In this document: piece by piece, positions 35,537 to 44,849 of the stretch | Numbering within the stretch: the first letter of the stretch is position 1 | Layout: every line of letters starts with the position of its first letter | Source: Amycolatopsis pithecellobii | GTDB lineage: Bacteria; Actinomycetota; Actinomycetes; Mycobacteriales; Pseudonocardiaceae | Direction of reading: 5' to 3' | DNA length: 64,000 nt | Assembly (NCBI RefSeq): GCF_009707865.1 | Contig: NZ_WMBA01000003.1 | Span: 124,001-188,000, forward strand | The notes under the pieces: generated by a model | What the model was told of the DNA's origin: nothing | What the model saw: the letters and a program-made list of their open reading frames with translations, nothing else | Database searches by the model: none | Position numbers and translations under genes: made by a program

Positions 35537-37654
35537 ATGCCGTTCACCGGTGAACCCCGGGAGCCCTCGCCCTCGGCGCGCTCCGCGGTCGAGAGGCTGA
35601 TCACCCCGCGGTCGGTTGTCGTCGTCGGCGGGTCCACCCGTCCCGAGGCGCTGGGCAATCGCGTGCTGCGCGGCCTCATCGACGGCGGCTTCGACGGGGA
35701 GATCCACGTGCTGGGCCGCCGGGCGGCCACGATCCACGGGCTCCCGTGCGTCACGAGCTTCGACGACCTCCCGGACGGGATCGACCTTGCGTTGCTGACG
35801 ATGCCGTCCGCTCAGCTCGGCGACGTCGTCGACTCGTGCGTCGCGCACCATGTCGGCGCCGCGGTGTGCTTCGCCTCCGGGTTCGCCGAGCTCGGCGAGG
35901 AAGGGAGCCGCCACCAGGAGGAGCTCGGTCGCCGCGCCCGCACCGGCGGTCTCCGCCTGCTCGGCCCGAACTGTTTCGGGCTGCTGAACACGGTGGGCCG
36001 GTTGTCGGCGCTGCTCGCGCCGATGCCGCCGACGCCCGTCCCCGGCCCCGGGCACGGGCCGGGAGTCGCGATCATCGCGCAGAGCGGCGGCATCGGCACG
36101 CTCGTCGCGGGCGGCCTCGGCGGGCGCGGTGTGCCCGTCTCCCACCTCATCGCGACCGGCAACGAGGCCGACCTGGGACTGGCTGACCTCCTCGAGTACC
36201 TCGCCGACGACGAGCACACCGCCGCCTTCGCGGTGTATGCCGAGCAGATCCGCGAGCCCGGCCGTTTCCTCCGCGCGGTGCGGATCGCCCAGGACCGGCG
36301 GAAGGCCGTCGTGCTGCTGCATCCCGGGCGTAGCGATCGGGCGCGGGTGGCGGTCCAGTCGCATACCGGCGCCCTCGCCGGCGACCACTCGCTGATGGCG
36401 ACGGTCGCCCGCCGCGCAGGGGCCGTCGTCGTCGACACCACCGAGGAACTGGTGGACCTCGCCCAGCTCCTGCTCCGTTTCCCGGCGCCGCCGGCCAAGG
36501 GCGCCGGGGTGATCACGCAATCCGGTGCCATCTGCGCGATCGTGACGGACGCCGCCCAGACCCTCGGGCTCGACCTGCCCGAACTGACCCCGGAGTCCGG
36601 TGACCAGGTCCGGAACCCGCTCGATCTCGGCACCGGGTCGATCTCCGATCCGATGATCATCGGCAAGGCGGCGGAGCGGATCCTCACGGATCCCGCGATC
36701 GGCAGCCTCCTCGTCTCCAACCCGGACGCCCAGGACCCGCTCGACTCCGTCTGGCTGGAGAGCATCGTTCCGCTGCTGGCCGGCTCGGCCAAGCCGATCG
36801 TCTACGTGAGCCAGAACGAGGCCGAGCCCCCTCCCGGTTTCCACCGCCTGCTCCTCGACCACAAGGTCGTGTTCCACCGCTCGCCGGAGCGCGCGCTGCG
36901 GGCGCTGGCGCGGGCGACCGAGGCCGGAGCCCGGCGCGCCATCGGCAGGCGCGAACCCGGCGCGCTCACCCCTGCACCGTCCCTGGCGACAGGCGTCCAG
37001 CCGGAGTGGATCGGGAAGCAACTGTTGCGGCAGATCGGTATCCCCGTTCCCGAGGGCTCACTGGCCCGGACCCCGGATGAGGCCGTCGAGATCGCCGAGC
37101 GCATCGGCTATCCGGTCGTCGCCAAGATCCAGTCGGCGGCGCTGTCCCACAAAACCGACGTCGGCGGGGTCGTCCTCTCGATCGCCGACGCCGATGAGGT
37201 CCGCGCCGCCTGGGCGCGGTTGCACAGCGGCATCGCGCGCGTGCGTCCGGGACTCGCCGTTGACGGCGTCCTCATCGAGCGGATGAGCGCCCCCGGGCTC
37301 GAGCTCGTCATCGGGGCGAAGCGGGACCCCCGGTGGGGCCCGGTTGTCATGGTCGGCGCCGGTGGCGTCCTGGTGGAGGTTCTCGAGGACATCCGGCTGC
37401 TGCCCGCGGACCTGCCCGAGTCCGCTCTCGCCGAGGAGATGCTCCGGCTGAAGGCCGCCCGGATCCTCCGCGGGTACCGCGGTGGCGCGCCCGCCGACAT
37501 CGCCGCGGCCGCACACGTGGCCGCGCTCGTCGGTGATCTCGTGCTCGCGAGGCCCGAGATCACCGAGATCGATATCAACCCGCTGATCGTGTTCCCCGAG
37601 GGCCACGGTGTGATCGCGCTCGACGCGCTGGTGACCACCGCCGACCTGGGATAG
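35537..37654 (+). CDS. NDP-forming acyl-CoA synthetase (ACD type, fused alpha-beta)
   Basis: 705 residues: an N-terminal CoA-binding domain (VVVVGGSTRPEALGN...), succinyl-CoA-ligase-like domains with AIIAQSGGIGTL and the SHTGALAGDHSL block carrying the likely phospho-histidine, and a C-terminal ATP-grasp domain (GYPVVAKIQSAALSHKTDVGG, near 523-543; IDINPLIV). It makes or uses acyl-CoA with ADP/ATP and phosphate, as acetate-CoA ligase (ADP-forming) does. GGAG lies before ATG 35537, 61 bp after the SDR gene. The acyl group is unknown. Confidence 0.85.
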   Translation: MPFTGEPREPSPSARSAVERLITPRSVVVVGGSTRPEALGNRVLRGLIDGGFDGEIHVLGRRAATIHGLPCVTSFDDLPDGIDLALLTMPSAQLGDVVDSCVAHHVGAAVCFASGFAELGEEGSRHQEELGRRARTGGLRLLGPNCFGLLNTVGRLSALLAPMPPTPVPGPGHGPGVAIIAQSGGIGTLVAGGLGGRGVPVSHLIATGNEADLGLADLLEYLADDEHTAAFAVYAEQIREPGRFLRAVRIAQDRRKAVVLLHPGRSDRARVAVQSHTGALAGDHSLMATVARRAGAVVVDTTEELVDLAQLLLRFPAPPAKGAGVITQSGAICAIVTDAAQTLGLDLPELTPESGDQVRNPLDLGTGSISDPMIIGKAAERILTDPAIGSLLVSNPDAQDPLDSVWLESIVPLLAGSAKPIVYVSQNEAEPPPGFHRLLLDHKVVFHRSPERALRALARATEAGARRAIGRREPGALTPAPSLATGVQPEWIGKQLLRQIGIPVPEGSLARTPDEAVEIAERIGYPVVAKIQSAALSHKTDVGGVVLSIADADEVRAAWARLHSGIARVRPGLAVDGVLIERMSAPGLELVIGAKRDPRWGPVVMVGAGGVLVEVLEDIRLLPADLPESALAEEMLRLKAARILRGYRGGAPADIAAAAHVAALVGDLVLARPEITEIDINPLIVFPEGHGVIALDALVTTADLG

Positions 37655-37680
37655 ACGCGACCCGCTTTCCGAGGAGGCCC

Positions 37681-39669
37681 ATGATGGTGGCGAAGCAGCC
37701 GGAGCTCTTGGCCGCGACCGACCAGACGATCGACGACGCACTGGGGTACGCGGATCCCCTGGTGCTGCGCGGACTCGTCTACCAGCTGACCGCGGATCCG
37801 GAGCTGCTGCCGATCGAGGTGGAGACCGAGAACTTCGGCATCTCCGAGAGCGTCACAGTCCGGCACCAGGCCGACGTGGCGATGATCCGGGCGAAGGCCG
37901 CGGCCTACCTGAGGGCGTGCCGGGACGCCGGTGCGGGCGACGTGCCCTTGGGCCCGGCGGAGCGGCTTCCGCGCAGCCTCGCCCTCACCGCGGGCCGGGA
38001 GATCCCGCCGCCGGAGCTGGACATGTGGCTGGAACAGCTTGCCGTGGACCGGTTCGCCCGCGGCGTCTCCTGGCAGGAAAAGCCCTCCGCGGAGCGGCTC
38101 GACGCGTTTTCGGTCGTCGTGATCGGCGCCGGCATGGGCGGCCTGAACGCCGGGGCGCAGCTCGCGCACGCGGGCATCACCTTCACCATCCTGGAGAAGA
38201 ACCCGGAAGTCGGGGGGACCTGGTACGAGAACCGTTATCCGGGCTGCCGGGTCGACACGCCGAGCCGCACCTACACCCACGTCCTCGGCGCCGATTTCGA
38301 CTACCCGTCCCCGTTCTGCGTGCAAAGTGAGAACGAGCGGTATGTGAACTGGATCGCCGACCACTTCGATCTCCGGGAGAAGGTCCAGTTCGGCACGGAC
38401 GTGCAGTCGCTCGTCTGGGACGAGGACACCAAGACCTGGGAGATCACCGCGCTGCAGGGCGGTGTTCAGCGCGTCTGGCGGGCCAACGCGGTGATCACCG
38501 CCGTCGGATTCCTGTCACGGCCCAACATTCCCTCCGTGCCGGGCCTGGACGAGTTCACGGGGGAGCTCTTCCACACCGCGCGCTGGCCGTCCGGCCTCGA
38601 CCTCACCGGGAAGTCGGTCGCCGTGGTCGGCAGCGGCTGCACCGGCTATCAGCTGGTGCCGGAGCTGGCGAAGCAGACCGGGCACGTCTATCACTTCCAG
38701 CGCACCCCGAACTGGGTCTTCGACGTGCCCGGATATCTGGCTCCGTACCCGCCCCAGGTCAACTGGCTGGACCGCAACTTTCCTTACCTGGTCAACTTCA
38801 TCCGTTTCCAGCAGTCCTGGTCGCGGCGCCCGGATGCGACCAGGGCGGCCAACGAGATCGATCCCGCGTTCGAGGACCCGACCGCGCTGAGCGCCGCGAA
38901 CAAGGTCGTCCTCGAGCAGCGCCTCGCGTTCATGAGGTCCAAGTTCGCCGACCGCCCTGACCTGATGGCGAAGATGCTGCCGGTGGCCGCACCGCTGTCC
39001 GCACGGCCGGTCCTCGTCGACCGGGACTACAGCATCTACGACGCGCTGCTCGACGAAGACAAGGTCACGCTGGTGACCGGGGGGATGCAGAAGGTCACCG
39101 CCAAGGGGATCACGGCCGAAGACGGCACCGAATACGAGGTCGACGCGATCGCGCTGGCGACCGGGTACCGGGCGAACGACTACCTGTGGCCGATGCGGGT
39201 GCAAGGACGCGACGGCGCTACGCCGCAAGAGCTTTGGGCCAAGGACGGCGCCCGCGCCTACCTCGGGTGTCTGCTGCCGGGGTTCCCGAACCTGTTCGTG
39301 CTCTACGGCCCCAACACCAACGCGAACGTCGGCTTCGCCGCCATCCACTTGGAGGAGCTGGTGACCCGGTTCGCGGTGAGCTGCATCGCCGGCGTGATCG
39401 CCGAGGAAAAGGACACCGTCGACGTGACCATGGACGCCTACTGGCGGTACAACGACGAGCTGGACCGCAACATGGTCTCGAAGGTCTACCTCGATCCACG
39501 CGCGAACAGCTACTTCACCAATGAGTTCCGCCGCAGCGCCACCAACGGCGCCATCGACCCGCGGATCCTCTGGCGGTGGCTCCGCGACCCGCGGAGCACG
39601 GACCCGAGCCTCACTCGGGACGGCGACGCGATCAGCCCCCGCTTCGGTGAGGACCTCGTCGTTGAGTAG
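37681..39669 (+). CDS. Baeyer-Villiger monooxygenase with N-terminal extension, HAPMO-like
   Basis: 662 residues. An extension of about 140 residues precedes the FAD Rossmann motif VVIGAGMGGLNAG near 146-158; the GGTWYENRYPGCRVDTPS block follows. The BVMO fingerprint FTGELFHTARW (F292 to W302; FxGxxxHxxxW) and second Rossmann motif VVGSGCTGYQ are intact. The overall size and N-terminal domain match 4-hydroxyacetophenone monooxygenase (about 640 residues) rather than cyclohexanone-type enzymes (about 540). It would convert an aryl or cyclic ketone to an ester, to be cut by the adjacent esterase. ATG 37684 has better spacing from GAGGAGG than 37681. Confidence 0.87.
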   Translation: MMVAKQPELLAATDQTIDDALGYADPLVLRGLVYQLTADPELLPIEVETENFGISESVTVRHQADVAMIRAKAAAYLRACRDAGAGDVPLGPAERLPRSLALTAGREIPPPELDMWLEQLAVDRFARGVSWQEKPSAERLDAFSVVVIGAGMGGLNAGAQLAHAGITFTILEKNPEVGGTWYENRYPGCRVDTPSRTYTHVLGADFDYPSPFCVQSENERYVNWIADHFDLREKVQFGTDVQSLVWDEDTKTWEITALQGGVQRVWRANAVITAVGFLSRPNIPSVPGLDEFTGELFHTARWPSGLDLTGKSVAVVGSGCTGYQLVPELAKQTGHVYHFQRTPNWVFDVPGYLAPYPPQVNWLDRNFPYLVNFIRFQQSWSRRPDATRAANEIDPAFEDPTALSAANKVVLEQRLAFMRSKFADRPDLMAKMLPVAAPLSARPVLVDRDYSIYDALLDEDKVTLVTGGMQKVTAKGITAEDGTEYEVDAIALATGYRANDYLWPMRVQGRDGATPQELWAKDGARAYLGCLLPGFPNLFVLYGPNTNANVGFAAIHLEELVTRFAVSCIAGVIAEEKDTVDVTMDAYWRYNDELDRNMVSKVYLDPRANSYFTNEFRRSATNGAIDPRILWRWLRDPRSTDPSLTRDGDAISPRFGEDLVVE

Positions 39670-40618
39670 GGCGGGTGCTCCGCCGGTGGATCCCGGGGTG
39701 CGGCGGGACCTGAACTCGATACCGGCCGTGCGGGAGCTGACCGCCGAGTCGCTTCCGGCGATTCGGGCGGCGCGTCCACCGCGCCCCCAGCTCTCGGGCG
39801 AAGTCGAGCACTCGGACCTGACCATTCCCGGCGATCCCGCGCTCCGGCTCAGGATTCATCGACGCCGGGCCGCCACGGGTGTCCTGCCGTGCATCCTGTC
39901 CATCCATGGTGGCGGCTTCGTGCTGGGAGACGCCACCGTGGACGACGCGCTGTTCGAGAACTGGTGCCGGCGGTTCGACTGCATCGGGGTTTCGGTCGAC
40001 TACCGGCTCGCCCCGGAGACGCCGTATCCGGGTCCGCTGGACGACTGCCACCGCGGGCTGCGATGGGTGCGTGACCACTCCACGGAGCTCGGCATCGACC
40101 CGGCCCGGGTCGGCGTGTTCGGCGTCAGTGCGGGCGGCGGGTTGGCGGCGGGTCTCAGCCTGCTCATCCGGGACCTCGGTGAACCCCCGCCGGCCTTTCA
40201 GGCACTGCTGTACCCGATGCTCGACGACCGGCAGGTCACGACGTCGAGCAGGTGGACCGACGTCCCCCGCTGGAACCCGGTCGCGAACCGGTTCGGCTGG
40301 CGGTCGTATCTGGGCCCGGTATACGGCGCGGCGGACGTCCCGTACCACGCGGCGCCCGCACGGGCCACCGACCTGACCGGCCTGCCGCCGACCTGCGTCG
40401 TCGTCGGGACCGTGGACGGTTTCCACGACGAGGACGTCGCCTTTGCCCAGCGGCTGTGCCACGCGGGCGTATCGACCGAACTGCACGTTTATGCGGGTGG
40501 TTCCCACGGCTTCGCCGCACCGGCGTGCCGGGCGCCGCTCGCCATCCGCGCCCGGCAGGTGATCGACGACTGGCTGGCCGGTCAACTGGGGCTCAACCGA
40601 GAAGAGGAATTGTCGTGA
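39662..40618 (+). CDS. HSL-family alpha/beta hydrolase (esterase)
   Basis: About 318 residues of hormone-sensitive-lipase type: oxyanion motif IHGGGFVLGD near residue 81, nucleophile in GVSAGGGLAAG near 156, Asp in GTVDGFHDED and His in GGSHGFA near the end. TTG 39662, eight bases after GGTGAGGAC and overlapping the BVMO stop, is the likely start; GTG 39689 is an alternative. Tight coupling to the BVMO suggests it hydrolyses the ester that enzyme makes, like the acetate-ester hydrolase paired with 4-hydroxyacetophenone monooxygenase. Confidence 0.83.
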   Translation: MSRAGAPPVDPGVRRDLNSIPAVRELTAESLPAIRAARPPRPQLSGEVEHSDLTIPGDPALRLRIHRRRAATGVLPCILSIHGGGFVLGDATVDDALFENWCRRFDCIGVSVDYRLAPETPYPGPLDDCHRGLRWVRDHSTELGIDPARVGVFGVSAGGGLAAGLSLLIRDLGEPPPAFQALLYPMLDDRQVTTSSRWTDVPRWNPVANRFGWRSYLGPVYGAADVPYHAAPARATDLTGLPPTCVVVGTVDGFHDEDVAFAQRLCHAGVSTELHVYAGGSHGFAAPACRAPLAIRARQVIDDWLAGQLGLNREEELS

Positions 40619-41805
40619 GCACACCAGATCCGCGTTCCGGCCGCATTCCCCTGCTGATCGTCGGGGGAGGCATCGGCGGGCTCGCCGCGGCGCTGGCCAT
40701 CGCCCGTACCGGACGGTCGGTGCACCTGATCGAGCAGGCGGCCGAGTTCGCCGAAATCGGCGCGGGGCTGCAGATCGGGGCGAACGCCACCCGCGTGCTC
40801 GACCGGCTCGGGGTGCTGGAGGCGGCGGAGTCGGTCGCCGTCCATCCCGAGCAGGCGGTGATGCGGGACGCGACCACGGGGGAGAAGCTCACCGGGCTCA
40901 CCCTGGGTGCCACCTACCGCCGGCGCTACGGATTTCCCTACCTCGTCATGCACCGCGGCGATCTCCTGCAGATCCTGCTCGACGCCTGCAACGCGGACCC
41001 GCTGATCACCTTGGAGAACAACCGGCACGTCACCGGCTGCCGGCTCGAGACCGGCGGTGTGGCCGTGACCTGTGCGGACGGCCAGGTCTACCGGGCGGGG
41101 TTGGTGGTGGGGGCCGACGGGCTGCGGTCCACGCTGCGGACGCTGTTCGCGGACGACGAACCGGTGTGCAGCGGATATGTGGCGTACCGCGGCACCGTGC
41201 CGATCGAGGAGGTGGAGACCGGCGTCGAGGGCAACGACGTCATGCTCTGGATCGGCCCGCGGCTGCACCTCATGCAGTACCCGGTGCGGGTCGGGGCGCT
41301 CTACAACCAGGTCGCCGTGTTCCACAGCAAGACCTTCGCCGCCGGTGGTGAGTGGGGGACGCCCGAGGAGCTCGACGAGATGTTCGCCCCGACGGTCGAA
41401 GCCGTCCGCCTCAGCGCCGCTTCGGTCTCCCGTATCCGGCACTGGCCGCTGTACGACCGCGAACCGCTCGGCTCCTTCGTCCGCGGCCGGGCGGTGCTGC
41501 TCGGGGACGCCGCTCACCCGATGCTGCAGGTTCTCGGGCAGGGCGCGTGCCAGGCCCTCGAGGACGCCGTCGTCCTGGCCGACGAGCTCGCGGCCAATCC
41601 GGAAAATGTGGAGAAGGCGCTGGCCGCATATGAGCAGGCGCGGCTACCTCGCACCACCCGGTGCCAGCGTGTCGCCCGCCCGTGGGCGGACATCTGGCAC
41701 CTCACCGATCCGCTGGCACTCGCGCTGCGCAACCGGATCTTCCGCACCCGGGCCGACGACGACTTCAGTGACGTCGACTGGCTGTATGCCGAACTCCCGG
41801 CTTGA
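40615..41805 (+). CDS. FAD-dependent aromatic hydroxylase (salicylate/3-hydroxybenzoate hydroxylase-like)
   Basis: 396 residues: GGGIGGLAAAL (17-27), the EIGAGLQIGANATRVLDRLG block typical of salicylate 1-hydroxylase and 3-hydroxybenzoate 6-hydroxylase, the DG motif VVGADGLRSTLR near 165 and the GD motif LLGDAAHPMLQVLGQGACQ near 296. It would hydroxylate, possibly with decarboxylation, a phenolic acid or phenol. The intradiol dioxygenase that follows suggests the product is hydroxyquinol or a catechol. GTG 40615 overlaps the esterase stop as GTGA. Confidence 0.86.
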   Translation: MSTPDPRSGRIPLLIVGGGIGGLAAALAIARTGRSVHLIEQAAEFAEIGAGLQIGANATRVLDRLGVLEAAESVAVHPEQAVMRDATTGEKLTGLTLGATYRRRYGFPYLVMHRGDLLQILLDACNADPLITLENNRHVTGCRLETGGVAVTCADGQVYRAGLVVGADGLRSTLRTLFADDEPVCSGYVAYRGTVPIEEVETGVEGNDVMLWIGPRLHLMQYPVRVGALYNQVAVFHSKTFAAGGEWGTPEELDEMFAPTVEAVRLSAASVSRIRHWPLYDREPLGSFVRGRAVLLGDAAHPMLQVLGQGACQALEDAVVLADELAANPENVEKALAAYEQARLPRTTRCQRVARPWADIWHLTDPLALALRNRIFRTRADDDFSDVDWLYAELPA

Positions 41806-41807
41806 CC

Positions 41808-41825
41808 GCTCGTTCTAGCACAAGC
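41808..41825 (+). promoter_or_regulatory. Regulon operator site 2
   Basis: GCTCGTTCTAGCACAAGC, the best dyad of the five (7 of 9 symmetric pairs, CTAG centre), starts 3 bp after the hydroxylase stop and 87 bp before the intradiol dioxygenase GTG. The nearest -35-like hexamer in line is TTGATG at 41866, 40 nt on, rather than 26 as at the other sites. Confidence 0.65.
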
Positions 41826-41911
41826 CCGGGGCCGAAGCGAAAGCGTTCCGTCGGCTCTCCCGGTATTGATGGTTCTACCCCTGCCGTTTCCCAAGAAGGA
41901 GAGAAACGCTC

Positions 41912-42793
41912 GTGAGCGAGTCCGAGACCAGGCTGCAGGTCGTGTTCGCCGACCTGCGTCGCGCCATCGACGACGTGATCCTCAAGCACGAGGTCACCAT
42001 GGAGGAGTTGCTGGCCGCGGTCAGGTGGATCCGGCAAGCCGCCGATGCCGGCGAACTGGAGCTCGCCACCATCCTGTTCGCGAAAGCGGTCCTGAAACAC
42101 AGCGAGGGCGCCACCTACGCCCATCCGGAGACCGATGGCGCGAGCAACTGGGAGATGGAAGGCCCCGCCTATCTGGCCGGCGCCCCCCTGCTGGACAGTC
42201 CCGCCGTGCTGCCGATGCGCCCCGACGAGGCCGGTGAGCCGCTCATCGTCTCCGGGACGGTGCGGTCCACCACGGGTGACCCGGTGCCGGGTGCGATCGT
42301 CGACGTCTGGCAGATCGACGCCGACGACGTGTACTCCGGTTTGACGACCGCCGATTTCGCGATGCTGGGCATCACGCCGGACATCCCCAACGACGCCACC
42401 GGCATCCCCACCTACAATCTCCGGGCCAAGATCGTCGCCGACAGCGACGGGCACTACGAGTTCCGCACGATCATGCCCGGCGTCGAATCCTTCGGCTTCA
42501 AACCCGGCAGCCCGCTCGAGGCCCTGACTCAGGCGCTGCGGCTGGAGGGCGACCGGCCCCTGCACATCCACGCCATCGTCTCCGCCGACGGATTCCTCCC
42601 ACTGACCACGCAGATCTACTTCGACGGCGACCCTCGCGTCGAGGGCACCATCGAGGGCCACATTCCCCCTGCCGCGGTCAAAACCACCACACGGCAGGAC
42701 GACCCCGGCGACTTCCGGGCCCACGGCCTCGACCAGCCCTACCGCGCCCTCACCTACGACTACGTCCTCCGCCCGCAGTCACTTCACGACTAG
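41912..42793 (+). CDS. Intradiol ring-cleavage dioxygenase (hydroxyquinol/catechol 1,2-dioxygenase family)
   Basis: 293 residues with an N-terminal helical dimerisation domain (1-95) and a beta-sandwich catalytic domain. Fe(III) ligands expected at Y141 (DDVYSGL), Y182 (GHYEFRTIMPG), H218 and H220 (RPLHIHAIV). The order Y-Y-H-H and the PVPGAIVDVWQ block are those of catechol and hydroxyquinol 1,2-dioxygenases. It opens a diol ring to a muconate or, from hydroxyquinol, to maleylacetate. AAGGAGAG precedes GTG 41912. It may be its own unit behind operator site 2. Confidence 0.88.
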   Translation: MSESETRLQVVFADLRRAIDDVILKHEVTMEELLAAVRWIRQAADAGELELATILFAKAVLKHSEGATYAHPETDGASNWEMEGPAYLAGAPLLDSPAVLPMRPDEAGEPLIVSGTVRSTTGDPVPGAIVDVWQIDADDVYSGLTTADFAMLGITPDIPNDATGIPTYNLRAKIVADSDGHYEFRTIMPGVESFGFKPGSPLEALTQALRLEGDRPLHIHAIVSADGFLPLTTQIYFDGDPRVEGTIEGHIPPAAVKTTTRQDDPGDFRAHGLDQPYRALTYDYVLRPQSLHD

Positions 42794-42854
42794 AGCCTGT
42801 GCACATGCGCTGATCAAGGAGTTTCCAGAGGGTGGGCTTTCGTGGTCGGCAACG

Positions 42855-42935
42855 CACAGGTGTGTGGCAAAAGCCGCCACGGCGCGGTGGCGGTTGATGC
42901 AGCATTCCACCGGGTGCCGCTGTTTTGCCGATGTC
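42855..42935 (-). mobile_element. IS5-type transposase remnant (C-terminal scrap)
   Basis: One minus frame contains RHPVECCINRHRAVAAFAT, recalling the RNxVERCFNRLKQWRxIAT block near the end of IS5-family transposases. Frames break on either side, and the rest of the 187-bp gap (42794-42980) between the dioxygenase and the convergent hydrolase holds no gene. Similarity is short, so this is tentative. Confidence 0.4.
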
Positions 42936-42980
42936 GGTGTCGAAGGCCGGTGGTCGCGCAGTGAGGAAAACCCCGGCACC

Positions 42981-43781
42981 TCAGGTCCGCGCCGCCTCCA
43001 CCCGGCCGAGGAAGCCGAGCACGGCCCGGTTGAACTCCTCCGGCCGTTCCCACGGCGCGCTATGGCCGACATCGGGCATCACCACCAGCTGGGCACCGGG
43101 AATGTGTGCGGCCACCTCGCGCATCGCGGGCGGGGGCACGTACAGGTCCGCGCCGCCGGCGATCAGCAGTACCGGCGGCGCGAGCCGTCCCAGGGTGGCC
43201 CAGGTGATGTCGTTCGTGACGTGCTGGATCACCATCTCGCCGCCGTTGTAGGCCAGCTCATGGATCCGGCGCCACTCCGTGAGCCCGTCCGGGTTCTCCG
43301 CCCGGTAGCTGGGCCCCAGTTCGAGGAAGTCGTGTGGCAGACCCCGGAACCCGGGGAACTGCAGCGCGTCAAGGCGGGCCTGCCAGTCGGCATCGGTGAT
43401 CCCCATGACGCTGCCCGCGATCACCAGGCTGCGCAGGGCCGCCGGGTGCCCGAGGGCGAAGTCGGCCGCATAAATGCCGCCGGCCGCGACGGCGACCGCG
43501 TGGAACGGCCCGAGTTCCAGCGCGCTCGCCAGCGCGGCGAGGTCGTCGGCCCCGCTGCCCGGCACCTCCGGCGGCGGCGCCGACGAGCGGTAATGCCCTC
43601 GCCGCGAATAGCCGATCACCCGATAGCCGGCTTCAGCGAAGGCCGTCTGCTGGCCCGGCCAGCTGAGCGCCGACCCCGTGCCGGAATGGAGCAGGACAAC
43701 CGGCGGCCCGTCGCCGCCGGTGTCCCAATACCACAGTTCCCCGCCCGGTATCGCCGCCTTGCCCTCACGGACTCCGGTCAT
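42981..43781 (-). CDS. Alpha/beta-hydrolase fold protein with Ala at the nucleophile position
   Basis: 266 residues. Oxyanion loop LLHSGTGSALSW (30-41), acid D212 (AGGADLYVPP) and base H240 (PDVGHSAPWERPEEF) are normal, but the nucleophile elbow reads A-V-A99-A-G-G where GxSxGG is expected. It therefore cannot use the usual Ser. Either it is a non-hydrolytic fold member (cofactor-free oxygenase, decarboxylase or lyase-like) or it is inactive. It follows the gamma-resorcylate-decarboxylase-like gene by 5 bp and is in the unit behind operator site 3. Confidence 0.8.
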   Translation of the reverse strand: MTGVREGKAAIPGGELWYWDTGGDGPPVVLLHSGTGSALSWPGQQTAFAEAGYRVIGYSRRGHYRSSAPPPEVPGSGADDLAALASALELGPFHAVAVAAGGIYAADFALGHPAALRSLVIAGSVMGITDADWQARLDALQFPGFRGLPHDFLELGPSYRAENPDGLTEWRRIHELAYNGGEMVIQHVTNDITWATLGRLAPPVLLIAGGADLYVPPPAMREVAAHIPGAQLVVMPDVGHSAPWERPEEFNRAVLGFLGRVEAART

Positions 43782-43786
43782 CACGG

Positions 43787-44776
43787 TCAGCGCCGGATAT
43801 CCGCGACGAGCTTTTCCCAGTTGCCGAAGGCGAAGCTCTCGCGTTCGGTTTCGCCGATCGGCGCTGTGTCGATGAACTGGCGCACGGAGCCGGCACGCTC
43901 CCGGTTGAACGGGTAATCGGTGGCGTACATGACGTGTTCGATTCCCACCGTCTCCACACTCCACCGCAGGTACCGGTGGCTGGAGATGCCGCCGGGCGTG
44001 ATGAAGATGTTCGACCGGAAGTACTCCGCGACGGGTCGCTGAAGCCCGGCGACGTTGTCCAGGACGGCGATGCGGTCGAGGTAGAACAGGACGACCTCGC
44101 CCCAGTGCCCGAGAATCACCTGGAGATCGGGGAACCGGTCGAACAGGCCCGAGGTGATCATCCGCAGGACGGTCAGGCCCGCGTCGTAGTGCCAGCCGAT
44201 CGCCCCGGTCGCCAGCAGGTTGTCCACGGGCTCATCGAACCCCTGGTAATAAGCCTGGTTGACGATGGGCAGCGGTGCGCGGGGGTGCAGGTAGACCGGG
44301 GCGTGCAGGTCTGCGGCCGCCTCGTAGATATCCCAGAACTCGAGCGCATCCACACTTTGCTCACCGGAGCGGGCGTTGATCATCACCCCGTTGAGCCCGA
44401 GTTCGGTGACCGCGCGCCCCAGTTCGGCAGCGGCCGCTGCCGGAGCGGGTGTTGCGAGCGTGGCGAATCCCTGGAGACGCTCGGGATGGCGGCGCACGGC
44501 GGCGGCGATGGCGTCGTTCGTGGGCCCCTGCAAGGCGATCGCCTCGGCGGCGGCCAGGTTCTGCAGACCCGGCGTGGTGAGGGACAGGACCGCCACATCG
44601 ATCCCGGCGTCATCCATGGCGGCGAGACGGCTGTCGTCGAGGTCCAGCAGCGCCGGCGTGATATCGCTTTCGAGGGCCCATTTCATCATCGGCTCGGTCA
44701 GCCCGGGATCCTGCCGTTTCCATGCCTCGACCACGTCGGTGGTGGCCATGTGCTCTTCCAGTGCGTAGATCCTCAT
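43787..44776 (-). CDS. Amidohydrolase-2 family decarboxylase, gamma-resorcylate decarboxylase-like
   Basis: 329 residues. The start MRIYALEEHM carries the E-E-H metal motif of hydroxybenzoate decarboxylases; further ligands are H164 (VYLHPRAPLP), H224 (ILGHWGE) and D287 (YATDYPFNRE). Length and ligand spacing closely follow gamma-resorcylate and 2,3-dihydroxybenzoate decarboxylases (Zn or Mn, non-oxidative). It would remove CO2 from a hydroxybenzoate to give a phenol that can enter the flavin hydroxylase and intradiol dioxygenase route. ATG 44776 is preceded by GGAGGCAGG. Confidence 0.85.
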   Translation of the reverse strand: MRIYALEEHMATTDVVEAWKRQDPGLTEPMMKWALESDITPALLDLDDSRLAAMDDAGIDVAVLSLTTPGLQNLAAAEAIALQGPTNDAIAAAVRRHPERLQGFATLATPAPAAAAAELGRAVTELGLNGVMINARSGEQSVDALEFWDIYEAAADLHAPVYLHPRAPLPIVNQAYYQGFDEPVDNLLATGAIGWHYDAGLTVLRMITSGLFDRFPDLQVILGHWGEVVLFYLDRIAVLDNVAGLQRPVAEYFRSNIFITPGGISSHRYLRWSVETVGIEHVMYATDYPFNRERAGSVRQFIDTAPIGETERESFAFGNWEKLVADIRR

Positions 44777-44849
44777 CGAGGAAACCTGCCTCCACAACGT
44801 TCATCATCACCGGGACCCCCCGTCCCACAGTGCTGACCGGCCCGGCGAA

